From positions 12,872,729-12,936,728 of the forward strand of contig NC_056038.1 of assembly GCF_004379255.2 (NCBI RefSeq): DNA of 64,000 bases, written 5' to 3'. The notes beneath the pieces are model-generated. The model searched no databases. It saw nothing but the letters and a program-made list of their open reading frames with translations, and was not told where the DNA came from. The position numbers were made by a program, and so were the translations under genes. Below, in pieces: positions 10,993 through 22,000 of this stretch (position 1 is the stretch's first letter; each line of letters begins with the position of its first letter). This DNA comes from Salvia splendens (lineage: Eukaryota > Streptophyta > Magnoliopsida > Lamiales > Lamiaceae).

Positions 10993-11334
10993 TGTTAGGA
11001 GGGGTTTTCCTCTTAAACAATCGATTCTCCATGTAGAGCACAGAAACAAGAAATCCATTGATTAATCCGGCGCCCAAGTGCTTGGGTCGGCGATGATCTC
11101 CGGAAGAAGAGCTGAACGCGAGATTCAATCTCGTCGGCAGCGATAAATAATTAGAGTTTTGTGATTCAAGCCAAGTTGGGCGAAATACTGATTTCATTAA
11201 TTGGTTGAATAATTGAAATAATAACAATCTATCGTATTTATAATACAAGAATACCTATTTAATGAACAAGAAACACATATACGAAAAGATATCCAAATCC
11301 CTAATATATCTAAATTAAATGAAGGTTCGTAACA
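10993..11334 (-). repeat. 5' LTR of the 2.36-kb element
   Basis: 342 bp, TGTTAG...TAACA. The tRNA-type primer-binding site lies immediately inside it at about 10978-10991 (minus strand TGGTGCTTTCATCC). Confidence 0.88.
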
Positions 11335-11900
11335 TAATAGCAACATAGAGAATTATATATAATCATTTCTAATTGTTTGATATCATAGGTATGCTTAACT
11401 CAAAGTCCAACATAAGATAAGGGTCCGCCTCAATCTGGTATCAAATGCACGGATTTAATACGAGAGTGATTTTCTTTGGAAATTTATTCATCAATTTTTC
11501 TAAAACAAATTCATTTATCAAAATTATATATATGCCTATAATTATGTACTCCAGATCTATTGAATTACCTGGTCATGTTGATATGATGTAATGGAAATAT
11601 GGAATTGAATCGTAGGAAAATGGAATGTGATTTCTACCTCTATTCTATTCTATTCATTTGCTTAGTGTGATGGAATGAATGAGAGAATTGATTAAAATGC
11701 AAAGAAAATTCAAAGAAATTGACATTTCATTCCTATCGTTATTCCATTCCATCATAGAAGCATAACCTAATTTAATTCATTTTTCCTATAAAAAACCTAG
11801 CTACATAGCCTGTTATTATACCTAGGTTTTCAAGCTTTTCATTTTTCTATTTTTAGCAAGATTTAGATTTTAGAGTCCTCCAATATATATACATTTTATA
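11335..11900. other. AT-rich intergenic region
   Basis: No coding or RNA signature. The stretch at about 11580-11770 contains mutually inverted GGAATG/CATTCC words, possibly an old MITE without clear ends. Confidence 0.45.
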
Positions 11901-12427
11901 GGGTCATGTTAGGTTGAGATTTTTTAGCTTAATTGAGAATTGAGATGCATTTTCAGCCACTCATCCACAACATTTTCAAAATGTCAACTGCAAGTAGATT
12001 ATGTAAACTCGGGGGTATTATCGTCAATAGTCTGCACATCAAATGTCAACAACTTATAGTTGACATGAATTGTATATGTAGTTGACATTATATGTGTGTA
12101 GTTGACATGAATTGCATATGTAGATTGTACACATAGTTGACATTATATTTGTGTAGTTGACATGAATTGCATATGTAGTTGACATTATATGTGTGTAGTT
12201 GAAAAAAAAATTTAATTTTTTTTAAATTTAAAATAAAATTAAAATTAAAAAAATGTATTTATTGAATAAAATATACCATGAAATTATCATTCTGCTCTTT
12301 AATAATTAATTAATCTAAATTTTTTTTCCATGTGGTAAATTCTGGACCACTCATTTAATAAAAATGAGTGGCTGATAATGCATCTCAATTCTCAATTAGG
12401 TTAAAAATCTCAATTGATCACAACCCC
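11901..12427. mobile_element. TA-flanked TIR element with internal GTTGACAT repeats
   Basis: About 65-bp inverted ends: the left (GGGTCATGTTAGGTTGAGAT...) pairs with the inverse of the right (GGGGTTGTGATCAATTGAGAT...), both containing AATTGAGAATTGAGATGCAT. The flanks end in TATA and begin a short (TA)n, as for the chain at 27.9-37.8 kb, and the right end carries the same TGATC word. The interior has tandem copies of a GTTGACAT-GAATTGCATATGTA unit (about 12060-12200). Non-coding. Confidence 0.7.
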
Positions 12428-13924
12428 ATTTTTATATATATAATCCTAATAAAATGATAACTCGCATTTATCATAATAATTACTTATAATTATTGGAATG
12501 ATACTCTTAAAATGCAATAATGACTTTCGTTTTTCATATTAATAATTTTGTAATTAAATTACCGATCGACTTTGTTTTTTATTTGAAAAAAATAATAATA
12601 TTGGATCTTCATCAATAATGATACTCAATCTATTTTTAAAAATATGTAATCTTCATCAATTTGCTGATCTTCAGTAATAATGATATTGTATGGAACTAAA
12701 CATGATATTGAGTTCTGTACGCGCGCTACTTTGGAGCTATTTATTCTAACTTTTTATTCTAATAGTTCACTTTTAATTCTATTTAATAGTGATATCACCA
12801 ACCATATATATACACACGACTAACATTTATAGATTAAATAAGATTGAGAAAACGTCCATACATCTAGTAAAATACATATTAAAAACTTCAAAATTACGTG
12901 TAACTTAAACTTATCATATTAGCATGCATACGTACAAAAAACATTATACCAAATGCAACAGCCGTGAAGATTTTGATTTTGAAAAATTCAATAAAATTCG
13001 CCCAAGAATTTATTAAAATATACACGTAGGTCGAATTACAGAAGCATCTAGAAATCTATTAATGCAATGTCGATATCAATTATATTTAATAATAACCTGT
13101 TATAATCATATCAATGATTTGAGTAATCACATGAATGTTAAACATTTTGGTCCCATTAAACCAGATGGTCACAAGTTTTATTTATATATTAAACCTAAGA
13201 TCAATTTGAGGGTAATATTATGCCACATGCTCAGTTCCGAGCATTTGATAACTTTAGGTCTCTTTTCGATTGTCTCAATCCCAATTTAATAATTCTATAA
13301 AACAAATACTCAACTGCGACACTATCTAATCTACGTAATGGATTTCTTATGATAACCATGAGCAAATATTATTCTTATGCATTTTTATCACAACAAGAAA
13401 ACTAATCAGAGTTGGAATGCAGTTTAAATTTATCTAACTTCTATTATACGCTAATTCCATGTTATTCATCGCAGTAACACCACTTTCCATCCATCAATAA
13501 ATTGTGAGTTTACATAATTTTAAATTATAATAGTCCTATATAAATCTTTTAAAAAAATCAATTCTACCGTTGAGTTTGGCCGATTAATATTATACTGTGA
13601 TGCTATATAGTAATATGAGTGAAAATCAAAACTCACAATTATAAATCATACTCCTGCTGATTATGAGAAAATCTATAGTTCATACATGGCACAACATATA
13701 TTAAAGTATTAATAAAATCATTCTTTATTCGTCACATGCTATTTTTTAATAACTACGTCAACATCCTTTGCACAATTCACAAATCCCATCATCATACTTT
13801 TCTTCATTTTTCATTTCATGTATTTCTATTTATTGTAATTAAATTAACTATATAATTTAATTTAAAATATCTATTTCATTATAATTAACATAATTAAACG
13901 CAACGCCTAAAAAGTTACTTTGTT
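12428..13924. other. AT-rich intergenic region
   Basis: I see no gene or RNA. The open frame at 13062-13289 has no recognisable domain and lies in AT-rich sequence; I do not call it. Confidence 0.5.
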
Positions 13925-14260
13925 GAAAACCAAAGATTGGACTCCATATTGTTCATCAACTTGTCTTCAAAACTCTCTGGTCTCAATTTGATTGACCTTT
14001 TAGGCAGTCCTATTGGGTTGAGATGCATCCGGCAATAAGTCAATTTGATGTTTGATCCCTCGAGTTGGTGGAAATTCATTGGAAAAAATATCTATAAACA
14101 CTTGCAAAACAAGTTTAAAAACACTAATCAAGAAGAATATCATGATTGGTGTTAGAATTCGACAAAAGTTATCCATCACACCAATAATCATGGAAGTAGT
14201 GTTAGTTAGTGCGCCAATTTTTAAGGGCATCTTACGATAGAAATTCATAAGTTTCATCCT
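13925..14260 (-). pseudogene. Ty3/gypsy pol remnant (start of reverse transcriptase)
   Basis: The minus strand reads VFIDIFSNEFPPTRGIKHQI, then DLLPDASQPNRTA, a stop, and KVNQIETREF. This matches the protease-RT junction of gypsy elements (the region ...LPP-R-I-HQID--P-AS-PNR-AYR). In-frame stops and the absence of the catalytic YxDD region or LTRs make it a dead fragment. Confidence 0.6.
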
Positions 14261-15374
14261 AAAACTAATTGATAATAGGGGAGAGGCTCATGAGGCTTAT
14301 ATAGTGATTTCAGTTTTCTATGAACACTGATATGAGATAGTTTGAAAATTCTCTAACCTTGTGAGACCATGACATTGGTGTCTTAGGTTTTCTTAAATGT
14401 TTTACACTTCAAATTTATTTTATTTTTGTCATGATTTATAACATTGAACGAAAAATGCATAGGTTCATCGCATGCCGCTAGTAAATGAATTAAGCTATAC
14501 ATAAATGAATTAAGCTATCCATATATACGTATGAAATGGCTCCTATAAGTAGTCAATTTCAAGTAGAAGTAATTTTCATAAGGATTAAGTAATGTATATT
14601 CAATGTCAAATTCAATAAAATCGTGAATCCTACTTAAAAAATAAGTCATTCTAAAATTCGCATATAAATTTTTTAAGTATTAATCAAATTCATATCCTCT
14701 TATTTAAAAAATCATCATACCTATGAACTGTATATACAGCTTGATGGGATGATATGCCTTCAATTATTTAAATGCGGTGTTGGGAAATATGTAGCCACAT
14801 AATACTATACCAAGAAAATCATCAACCACGGATTCGATCGATAAAAGAAATGAGTAGCAAATTATAAGCTTTCAAATGTTTTATTTTCTTAATCATGATT
14901 GTTATAGATGAATTGGCAAGATATGATTAGCGTAGCTAGATCCTAGCGTACTCGTTATGATTAATTGTCCATTACTTGGAGTATAGATTAACACAATCAA
15001 TCAATTTTAATTGGTCACACACATTCACACGTGCACAAATGCGAGCATATATATATTACTATTATTTTCCTTTCTAGTAAATTTACGGCCAGCTTCTGTT
15101 CTAGTAAAAACAATAATACGAAATACAAAATTCTAACATTAATAAAAATTATACCATCCTTAAAAAATTTGGAGAATATAGACTATAAAGGTTCAGCAAT
15201 ATGACATCACATGAATAATCTAAGAGTCTCTCAAGATTAAATGCCTTCTCTTCCCCTATAACTGTCCAGCCTCTTAAAAATGAAATGTATCATCAAGAAA
15301 TAAAGACCAGTATGCCCTAAAGGAGAACGATGCGATAACGGTAAAACCGGATTACATTTTGCTGCTTCTCACGA
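14261..15374. other. AT-rich region including 3' flank of the MYG1-like gene
   Basis: No coding signature. The part nearest 15375 is expected to hold the original 3' UTR of the minus-strand MYG1-like gene, because the native stop codon is at 15375-15377. Confidence 0.5.
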
Positions 15375-15384
15375 TTAGAGCTTC

Positions 15385-16051
15385 TGTTGGGAAAAGTGGT
15401 GATAATTATCAAAGAGTATCAAAAATAAATTGATACTTGCACAGCGGAACCAGGATAATTCTTTTTCCCTCTTGCTGGATTAAATAATGGGACCAAACCA
15501 AGAAAACAAATTTGGTGCAGAATAAAAGTGTGAGACGAGAATTTTACGTGGAAACCCAAATCGGGAAAAAACCACGAGACCGAAGTCTAAATCTTCCACT
15601 ATGTATATAGTAGGCTTACAAATCTCCCTACACTCTATAGGGGAAACACAAAATCTCAAGTTGAATAACTTGGAATACGCACAAGAGGAGTGAACTACAA
15701 TTTTAAGGGAGATAGGAATTTTTCCTCACTTCTTCTTCTCTCAAAATGTACTCACCGAAACTCTCTCTTGCTCTCTCTCACTAGCTGATGTGATTCAGCT
15801 CTTGCACTGCTCTTCATCGATGAATTGCAGCTCTATTTATAGAAGGAATGAGCTGCAAATTTCAACTCCTATAGCCAACTCTACAACCGTCCTATAGCTT
15901 CATTTTGTGAGAGTATTTCAAAGGCTGCAGATTTGCAATAAATTGCTGCAACTCTTCTTCACCATTTTAGCCAACTTTTGTTGGCTAATCTTCACAAGCC
16001 TTTTTTTTCAACTATAGCGGCTGCTTCCACGTGAGGTGGATAATCTCAACA
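15385..16051 (-). repeat. 3' LTR of the young copia
   Basis: 667 bp, nearly identical to 20052-20719. The stop codon of the polyprotein (16046-16048) lies inside its first bases. Confidence 0.95.
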
Positions 16052-19000
16052 ATTCTCCCCCTCCACCTTATGTGGGGATTCAACGAGACCCGCTTCTTGT
16101 TTGCAGATTTCAAACTTATCTCGGGCTAAGGACTTGGTAAGCATATCGGCACCGTTCTCATCGGTGTGCACCTTCTCCAGCTGCAAAAGCTTTCTGTCAA
16201 GTGCTTCTCGTATCCAGTGATACCTTACATCAATATGCTTCGTTCTTGAGTGAAAACTCGAATTCTTACTCAAGTGAATTGCGCTTTGACTGTCGCAGTA
16301 AAGCACATACTTCTCTTGCTTCAAGCCCAACTCTTGTAGAAACTCCTTCAACCACAATAGGTCTTTGCAAGCCTCCGTCATAGCTATGTACTCAGCCTCC
16401 GTTGTGGATAATGCCACGCATTTTTGAAGTTTCGATTGCCACGAGATAGCTCCCCTTGCAAGTCTCATCAGGAATCCGGACGTGGACTTCCTGGAATCTA
16501 CGTCACCAGCCATGTCTGCATCCGTATATCCATCTAGTAGGATATGGTTGTCGCCAAACTTCAGACAAAGTTTAGAAGTACCTCGCAGGTACCGAAATAT
16601 CCATTTCACTGCGGTCCAATGCTCTTTTCCAGGATTAGAGAGAAATCTACTAACCACACCAACTGCGTGAGCTATGTCTGGTCTGGTGCATATCATAGCA
16701 TACATTAGACTGCCCACCGCAGAAGCATATGGCACCTTCCGCAGCTCTTTCTTTTCTGTCTCACTTGTCGGGCATTGCGCAGAGCTGAGCTTCATATGAC
16801 CCGCAAGTGGAGTGGTGACTGGCTTCGACCTGCTCATATTGAACCTTTCAAGAACTTTCTCAACGTATTGTTCTTGAGATAACCAGAGCTTCTTGCTCTT
16901 CCTATCCCTGGAGATCTTCATTCCAAGAATCTGCTTAGCCGCGCCCAAGTCTTTCATTGCAAAAGACTCGCTTAGCTCTTTCTTCAGCTCATCAATCTTG
17001 CTGGCATCATGGCCTACAATCAGCATGTCGTCAACGTAGACTAACAGTATGATAAACTCACCCCCTGCGAACTTCTTGAAGAAAACACAGTGATCTGAGG
17101 TGGTCCTGATGTAGCCATGGGTCGACATGAAGGACTCAAACTTCATGTACCATAGTCTGGGAGCTTGTTTTAGGCCGTACAAACTCTTCCTCAACCTACA
17201 CACAAGGTTCTCTTTCCCTTTGACTTTGAACCCTTCAGGTTGGTCCATGTAGATTTCTTTATCTAAATCTCCATGCAGAAACGCCGTCTTCACATCAAGT
17301 TGCTCGATCTCCAGGTCTGAGCTGGCAGCAATCGCGAGCACAACTCTGATTGAAGACATCTTCACCACTGGTGAGAAAATCTCTTCAAAATCAACACCCT
17401 TTCTCTGACTGAAACCTTTCACAACCAGTCTGGCCTTGTACCTTGGTTGTGAGCTGTGCTCCTCAGCCTTCAATCTGTAGACCCACTTATTTTTCAGTGG
17501 TCTCTTGCCGGCTGGCAACTGCACCAAGTCATAGGTGTGATTTTGATGTAAGGAGTTCATCTCCTCCTTCATGGCCTCTAACCACTTCTCATTTTGGTCA
17601 TGCGCCATGGCTTCAGCAAAACTCTGTGGCTCTCCTCCATCAGTGAGCATTACATACTCATGTGGGCTATATCTGGTAGAAGGTTGTCTTTCTCTGACCG
17701 ACCTTCTGACTGGAGGGACTTCATCTTGTGCAGGTCGAGTCTCCTCGTTGCCTGCTCCATCATCAATCGGATCGCCTTGCTCCGGTTGGATATCTCCCCC
17801 GTAATCCTGAACCGTCGGTGAAGGAACTGGATCTAAGTTTACAGGAACTTCTGAATTAGATTCAGGCTTTTCTTTCGCATCATCAGGAACTTGATCTTCA
17901 AGGAATACGACATCCCTGCTTCTGATGACCTTCCTGTTAACCGGGTCCCATAATCTGTAACCAAACTCTTCATGAGCGTATCCCAAGAAGATACATGGTT
18001 TGGTTTTGTCATCAAGCTTGGATCTCTCATCTTTTGGAATGTGCACGAACGCCCTGCAGCCAAACACTCTCAAGTGTTTGTAAGACACATCTTTTCCGGA
18101 CCAAACTCTGTCTGGAACGTCACCGCCCAGAGGAGTTGATGGAGAAAGGTTGATCAAGTCAACTGCAGTCCTCATAGCTTCACCCCAAAAGGATTTGGGC
18201 AATTTGGAATGCGACAGCATGCATTTGATTCTTTCACAAATCGTTCTGTTCATCCTCTCTGCCACTCCATTGTGTTGTGGAGTCTTTGGGACACTTTTCT
18301 CAAGCTTGATACCATGGTTCTTGCAGTGCAGCTCAAATGGGCCTTGGTACTCGCCGCCGTTGTCTGCACGAACACACTTCAGCTTCCTTCCCTTCTGCCG
18401 CTCGACTTTTGCTTGAAAATGCTTAAAGACCTCCAAGGTTTGGTCTTTGGTTTTCAGAGCAAAGCACCAGACTTTTCTCGAAAAATCGTCAATGAAAGTG
18501 ACGAAATATAATGCGCCACCAAGAGTTCTGTCTTTCATGTAGCACAGATCAGTGTGCACCAAATCAAGAGGCTGGGCTTTTCTTGAGGGAGAGAAGCTTT
18601 TGAATGCGACTCTGTGTTGTTTTCCAGCCAAACAATCAACACAAGTTTCCAAATGCATTCCTTTTACCTCAGGGATGAGGCTTCTTCTAGCCAAGATCTC
18701 CAGACCTTTCTGGCTCAAATGTCCAAGCCTCTTATGCCATATCTCAATGGAGGAATTTTTGACGACTGCATTTACCTCTCCATTGGACAACGTTGCATGC
18801 ATCAAGTAGAGCGAATTTTGCTTTCTACCTTTTGCTGCAATGAGGGAGCCTTTTATCAGCTTCCATTTTCCTTCGCCGAAATGGTTGATGTAACCATCGT
18901 CGTCGAGCTTGCCGGTGGAAATAATATTGAGTCTGATATCAGGAACATGTCGAACATCTCTTAAGACGAGCTTACACCCCGTGTTAGTAAGCAGATGAAT

Positions 19001-20011
19001 GTCTCCTATACCAGCAACTTCTGTCACGCCGTGATTGGCCATTCTGACTTTGCCAAAGCTGCCACCGGTGTAGGATGCAAACATATCACGATATGGTGTG
19101 ATGTGATATGATGCACCCGAATCAACGATCCAGTCTGTTTGTTGGCATGACGAACTCACACAGGCATCATCGCAAACTACGACGACATCGCCATCAGTTG
19201 CAACTGCCGTTGTGTCCTTCTCAGCATTTTCATTTTTTCCCCGCGTTTGATCTCTTTTCTTCTTTCTGCAGTCTCTCTCGTAGTGGTTTAGACCACCGCA
19301 GTAATGGCATTTGAAGTCTTTTTTGTGTTTAGACTTCCCCCTGGATTTGTCTCTCGTGTTTTGAGAGTTTCTATTTTTACTTCTCCCTCGATCACTATTT
19401 TCAGCAACCATCGCCTTTATCTCAGAAGAATGATCTTGCTCCCTTCTTCTGGATTCTTCGTTAAGAAGACAATCTTTGACCATCTGCAAGGTCAGTGCTC
19501 CCCCTGGAGCCGAGTTGCTGATTGACACCACAAGAGTGTCCCAACTATCCGGCAACGAACTGAGTAGCAATAAAGCTATCACTTCATCATCAAGAGAAAT
19601 CTTCATGTTGATAGATTGGTTGATAAGACCTTGATATGCGTTGAGGTGCTCCGTCATGTTGGCACTCTCGACATATCGCAATCGAACGATTTTTCTGATG
19701 ATGGATGCTTTGTTCAAGGCATTTTTCCTCTCGAACATAGCTTCCATTTTCTTCCAAAGAACATCAGCCTTTTCCTCATTGGCGAAATGATGGAAGATAC
19801 TGTGTTCGATGAAGCGCCGGATGTAACCAACGGTCTTTCTATGCATGATGATCCATTCATCATCACTCATATCTTTTGGTTTGACATCATCTCCATGTAA
19901 GGGCAAATAGAGATCCTTACAGTAGAGGAGATCCAACATGCTTGGCTTCCAAATTGAGTAATTCGATCCGCACAATTTGAACATGCCACCAAGCGAAGAA
20001 GATTCCTCCAT
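16046..20011 (-). CDS. copia gag-pol polyprotein, 1321 aa, intact
   Basis: Domain order by residue: gag (about 1-230, UBN2-like), CCHC zinc knuckle 235-248 (CHYCGGLNHYERDC), aspartic protease DSGA 297-300, GAG-pre-integrase with HHCC (about 424-470), integrase with D488, D550 and E585, reverse transcriptase with YVDDM 992-996, RNase H with D1164 (YTDAD), E1205/E1207 (STTEAEY) and D1240 (YCDSQ), and the terminal TKHIDVRYH box near 1258. Gag-protease-integrase-RT-RNase H order defines Ty1/copia; end structure and motifs resemble the Tnt1/Tork group. The ATG lies only about 40 nt after the LTR. The reading frame runs through the polypurine tract (KVEGENC) and stops in the 3' LTR. No missing catalytic residue seen. 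Confidence 0.96.
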   Translation of the reverse strand: MEESSSLGGMFKLCGSNYSIWKPSMLDLLYCKDLYLPLHGDDVKPKDMSDDEWIIMHRKTVGYIRRFIEHSIFHHFANEEKADVLWKKMEAMFERKNALNKASIIRKIVRLRYVESANMTEHLNAYQGLINQSINMKISLDDEVIALLLLSSLPDSWDTLVVSISNSAPGGALTLQMVKDCLLNEESRRREQDHSSEIKAMVAENSDRGRSKNRNSQNTRDKSRGKSKHKKDFKCHYCGGLNHYERDCRKKKRDQTRGKNENAEKDTTAVATDGDVVVVCDDACVSSSCQQTDWIVDSGASYHITPYRDMFASYTGGSFGKVRMANHGVTEVAGIGDIHLLTNTGCKLVLRDVRHVPDIRLNIISTGKLDDDGYINHFGEGKWKLIKGSLIAAKGRKQNSLYLMHATLSNGEVNAVVKNSSIEIWHKRLGHLSQKGLEILARRSLIPEVKGMHLETCVDCLAGKQHRVAFKSFSPSRKAQPLDLVHTDLCYMKDRTLGGALYFVTFIDDFSRKVWCFALKTKDQTLEVFKHFQAKVERQKGRKLKCVRADNGGEYQGPFELHCKNHGIKLEKSVPKTPQHNGVAERMNRTICERIKCMLSHSKLPKSFWGEAMRTAVDLINLSPSTPLGGDVPDRVWSGKDVSYKHLRVFGCRAFVHIPKDERSKLDDKTKPCIFLGYAHEEFGYRLWDPVNRKVIRSRDVVFLEDQVPDDAKEKPESNSEVPVNLDPVPSPTVQDYGGDIQPEQGDPIDDGAGNEETRPAQDEVPPVRRSVRERQPSTRYSPHEYVMLTDGGEPQSFAEAMAHDQNEKWLEAMKEEMNSLHQNHTYDLVQLPAGKRPLKNKWVYRLKAEEHSSQPRYKARLVVKGFSQRKGVDFEEIFSPVVKMSSIRVVLAIAASSDLEIEQLDVKTAFLHGDLDKEIYMDQPEGFKVKGKENLVCRLRKSLYGLKQAPRLWYMKFESFMSTHGYIRTTSDHCVFFKKFAGGEFIILLVYVDDMLIVGHDASKIDELKKELSESFAMKDLGAAKQILGMKISRDRKSKKLWLSQEQYVEKVLERFNMSRSKPVTTPLAGHMKLSSAQCPTSETEKKELRKVPYASAVGSLMYAMICTRPDIAHAVGVVSRFLSNPGKEHWTAVKWIFRYLRGTSKLCLKFGDNHILLDGYTDADMAGDVDSRKSTSGFLMRLARGAISWQSKLQKCVALSTTEAEYIAMTEACKDLLWLKEFLQELGLKQEKYVLYCDSQSAIHLSKNSSFHSRTKHIDVRYHWIREALDRKLLQLEKVHTDENGADMLTKSLARDKFEICKQEAGLVESPHKVEGENC
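16052..16069 (-). other. polypurine tract of the young copia
   Basis: Minus strand AAGGTGGAGGGGGAGAAT directly before the 3' LTR, the plus-strand priming site; here it also encodes the last residues of the polyprotein. Confidence 0.85.
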
Positions 20012-20036
20012 TTTTAATCCGCCTCAGAACCACGAT

Positions 20037-20049
20037 GGCTCTGATACCA
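20037..20049 (-). other. tRNA-iMet primer-binding site of the young copia
   Basis: Minus strand TGGTATCAGAGCC, two bases after the 5' LTR, complementary to the 3' end of initiator tRNA-Met as in most plant copia elements. Confidence 0.9.
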
Positions 20050-20051
20050 CT

Positions 20052-20719
20052 TGTTGGGAAAAGTGGTGATAATTATCAAAGAGTATCAAAAATAAATTGA
20101 TACTTGCACAGCGGAACCAGGATAATTCTTTTTCCCTCTTGCTGGATTAAATAATGGGACCAAACCAAGAAAACAAATTTGGTGCAGAATAAAAGTGTGA
20201 GACGAGAATTTTACGTGGAAACCCAAATCGGGAAAAAACCACGAGACCGAAGTCTAAATCTTCCACTATGTATATAGTAGGCTTACAAATCTCCCTACAC
20301 TCTATAGGGGAAACACAAAATCTCAAGTTGAATAACTTGGAATACGCACAAGAGGAGTGAACTACAATTTTAAGGGAGATAGGAATTTTTCCTCACTTCT
20401 TCTTCTCTCAAAATGTACTCACCGAAACTCTCTCTTGTTCTCTCTCACTAGCTGATGTGATTCAGCTCTTGCACTGCTCTTCATCGATGAATTGCAGCTC
20501 TATTTATAGAAGGAATGAGCTGCAAATTTCAACTCCTATAGCCAACTCTACAACCGTCCTATAGCTTCATTTTGTGAGAGTATTTCAAAGGCTGCAGATT
20601 TGCAATAAATTGCTGCAACTCTTCTTCACCATTTTAGTCAACTTTTGTTGGCTAATCTTCACAAGCCTTTTTTTTTCAACTATAGCGGCTGCTTCCACGT
20701 GAGGTGGATAATCTCAACA
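20052..20719 (-). repeat. 5' LTR of the young copia
   Basis: 668 bp. Contains a TATA-like CTATTTATAG (about 20500-20510). When read from the MYG1-like exon, its outer edge supplies a short in-frame extension ending at a stop near 20676. Confidence 0.95.
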
Positions 20720-21232
20720 GCTTCAAAGCTGCTTTCGCCATCGCAAGTGCACCCTCATAGGTCTGACTTCCGCCAATGAAACCGCTCATGTGGACAAAAA
20801 CGCCCCCGGGAATCCCTGACTCCCTAGACAGTTCGTCATTTCTCAGCCCACGCCATGGAGCAGGAAGTGCCTTGCGGCTCTCAAATCTATCGGGTGCCAT
20901 TGCCACTGCCTGGACTCGCCAACTTTTACTTCGGTCATCCTAGTACATTTCCACATGATGCAATCGTGTATACATGGTGTTAAGAAGGATTCCGTGTACA
21001 TGTAGATGCAAGTTAAAGAAAAGAACAAGTGGGCGAACAGAGAAAGACATATGGACAGAAAGCGAAAACTCATAATAACCTGATAAAGCACATATTTAAT
21101 AGGAGGATTAATCTTCATCTCCTCCTCAAGCTCAAATAAGTGAAGTTTCCACTGCAGAAAATAAAACTTTATGAAATTAACAATAAAGCAGAAAACCCTA
21201 GCATCTATACTTGATCATTGCTACCAATGGTC

Positions 21233-21345
21233 TGTTGGGGTACAAACCCATCCCACATCGGATGAGTGAGGGAAGTTGGAAGGTGTATATAATTCCTGTC
21301 CAACCACAATTAGTTTGAGACCTTTTGGGAGTGACCCAAAAACAA
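21233..21345 (+). repeat. TRIM/LTR-like fragment
   Basis: Starts TGTTGGGGTACAAACCCATC and contains CCCACATCGGATGAGTGAGG and GGTGTATATAATTCC, words typical of LTRs of small plant LTR elements (TRIM class). No second LTR or primer site nearby, so it is a solo or truncated LTR within an intron of the MYG1-like gene. Confidence 0.45.
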
Positions 21346-21454
21346 ATTGAACTAGATAGAAACACTTGAACAAGTGCTCCTCTTTTAAAAACAAAAATGG
21401 GGATGATTAAGACAAGAGGTTATAATGCTTGACAACAAAACGTATACATCTTTT

Positions 21455-21560
21455 GTGCATGTCTTGGCCTAATGGTAGAGTGGTTAATACCCGAGACCAA
21501 AAGTCTTGGATTCGAGTTCGCTATGACACGGCCTTTACAGTTTATGTTTGTACTATCATA
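21455..21560 (+). repeat. tRNA-derived SINE
   Basis: An A-box-like TGGCCTAATGGTAGAGTGG and a B box GGATTCGAGTTCG about 40 bp apart give a Pol III promoter, but the surroundings do not fold as a tRNA (no matching acceptor stem). The downstream CACGGCCTTTACAG matches the other SINE-like unit at 5255. A clear A tail is missing. Confidence 0.5.
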
Positions 21561-21786
21561 AAAGAATAAAAATGTATATCTCTGGCAGTTTGACTAATTA
21601 AACTGAATCAGATATGAAGGAGCTATAGTACTTGAAGTTGACTGCTTTAGTTCCAACCAGGGTTTGCTCCAGATTCATCTAATTGCTTATGACTTATGAT
21701 GTTCTTGTATTAATGTAGGGTTATTTTGTTCAATGATTCAATTCCATACATGATTATCTCATTCTCTTCATTCAATAACTATGAAT

Positions 21787-22000
21787 TTGAGAGGGTTTGA
21801 GTGAGAGAGGAAGATGCAGATAAGTTGTATGAAAAAATATGAATGAGAGATGAATGGGAGATGCATCAAGCAGCGCCGCGCCAGCGGCAAGAGTGCAGCG
21901 GCGAGCAGAGCCCCAGCGGCAAGAGCACAGCAGTGTCCGCGCCAGCGGCAAGAGCGCAGCGGACGGACGGATGTCCACTCACCGTTGTGGATGCTCTTAG
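21787..22000. mobile_element. truncated PIF/Harbinger-like MITE end
   Basis: Ends TTGTGGATGCTCTTA, the usual terminal repeat plus TTA of this MITE group. It contains repeated AGCGGCAAGAG-type GC-rich words also seen in the element at 26750-27380. No matching left end was found. Confidence 0.5.

Larger units (their letters stand above)
8980..11334 (-). mobile_element. non-autonomous LTR retrotransposon, 2.36 kb, probably Ty3/gypsy-derived
   Basis: Two 342-bp LTRs (8980-9321 and 10993-11334) begin TGTTAGGAGGGG and end TAACA. A 5-bp duplication TAATA flanks the element (8975-8979 and 11335-11339). On the minus strand the sequence just inside the 5' LTR is ACTGGTGCTTTCATCC, a primer-binding site for a tRNA ending GAAAGCACCA. 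Just before the 3' LTR comes CCTTGAGGACAAGG and a purine tract ending GTGGGGGAGT, an arrangement typical of plant gypsy elements. The 1.67-kb interior has no protease, RT or integrase. Minus-strand frames near 10453-10695 give a P/Q/H-rich protein (RLPDCGGDDWDKQHRRY) that may be a gag remnant. The LTRs differ at about 23 of 342 positions by eye, so the insertion is old. Confidence 0.88.
15385..20719 (-). mobile_element. full-length, recently inserted Ty1/copia retrotransposon (Tnt1-like), 5.34 kb
   Basis: LTRs at 15385-16051 and 20052-20719 (TGTTGGG...CTCAACA), 5-bp duplication GCTTC (15380-15384 and 20720-20724), primer-binding site for initiator tRNA-Met, polypurine tract, and one uninterrupted 1321-codon frame. 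By eye the LTRs differ by two substitutions and one base in a T-run over about 667 bp, so the insertion is very recent. All parts needed for autonomous transposition are visible. It lies in the last exon of the MYG1-like gene in the same transcriptional direction, so its LTR could supply a terminator or promoter to that locus. Confidence 0.96.

Noticed and set aside
13062..13289. 75-codon open frame
   Set aside because: AT-rich, no domain, no splice or promoter context; likely chance.
16201..19900. Many plus-strand open frames opposite the copia polyprotein
   Set aside because: Antisense shadows of an intact, conserved gag-pol frame; no domain of their own.
21455..21560. Possible tRNA gene
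   Set aside because: B box is good but the ends do not pair as a tRNA; a related decayed copy at 5255 supports SINE.
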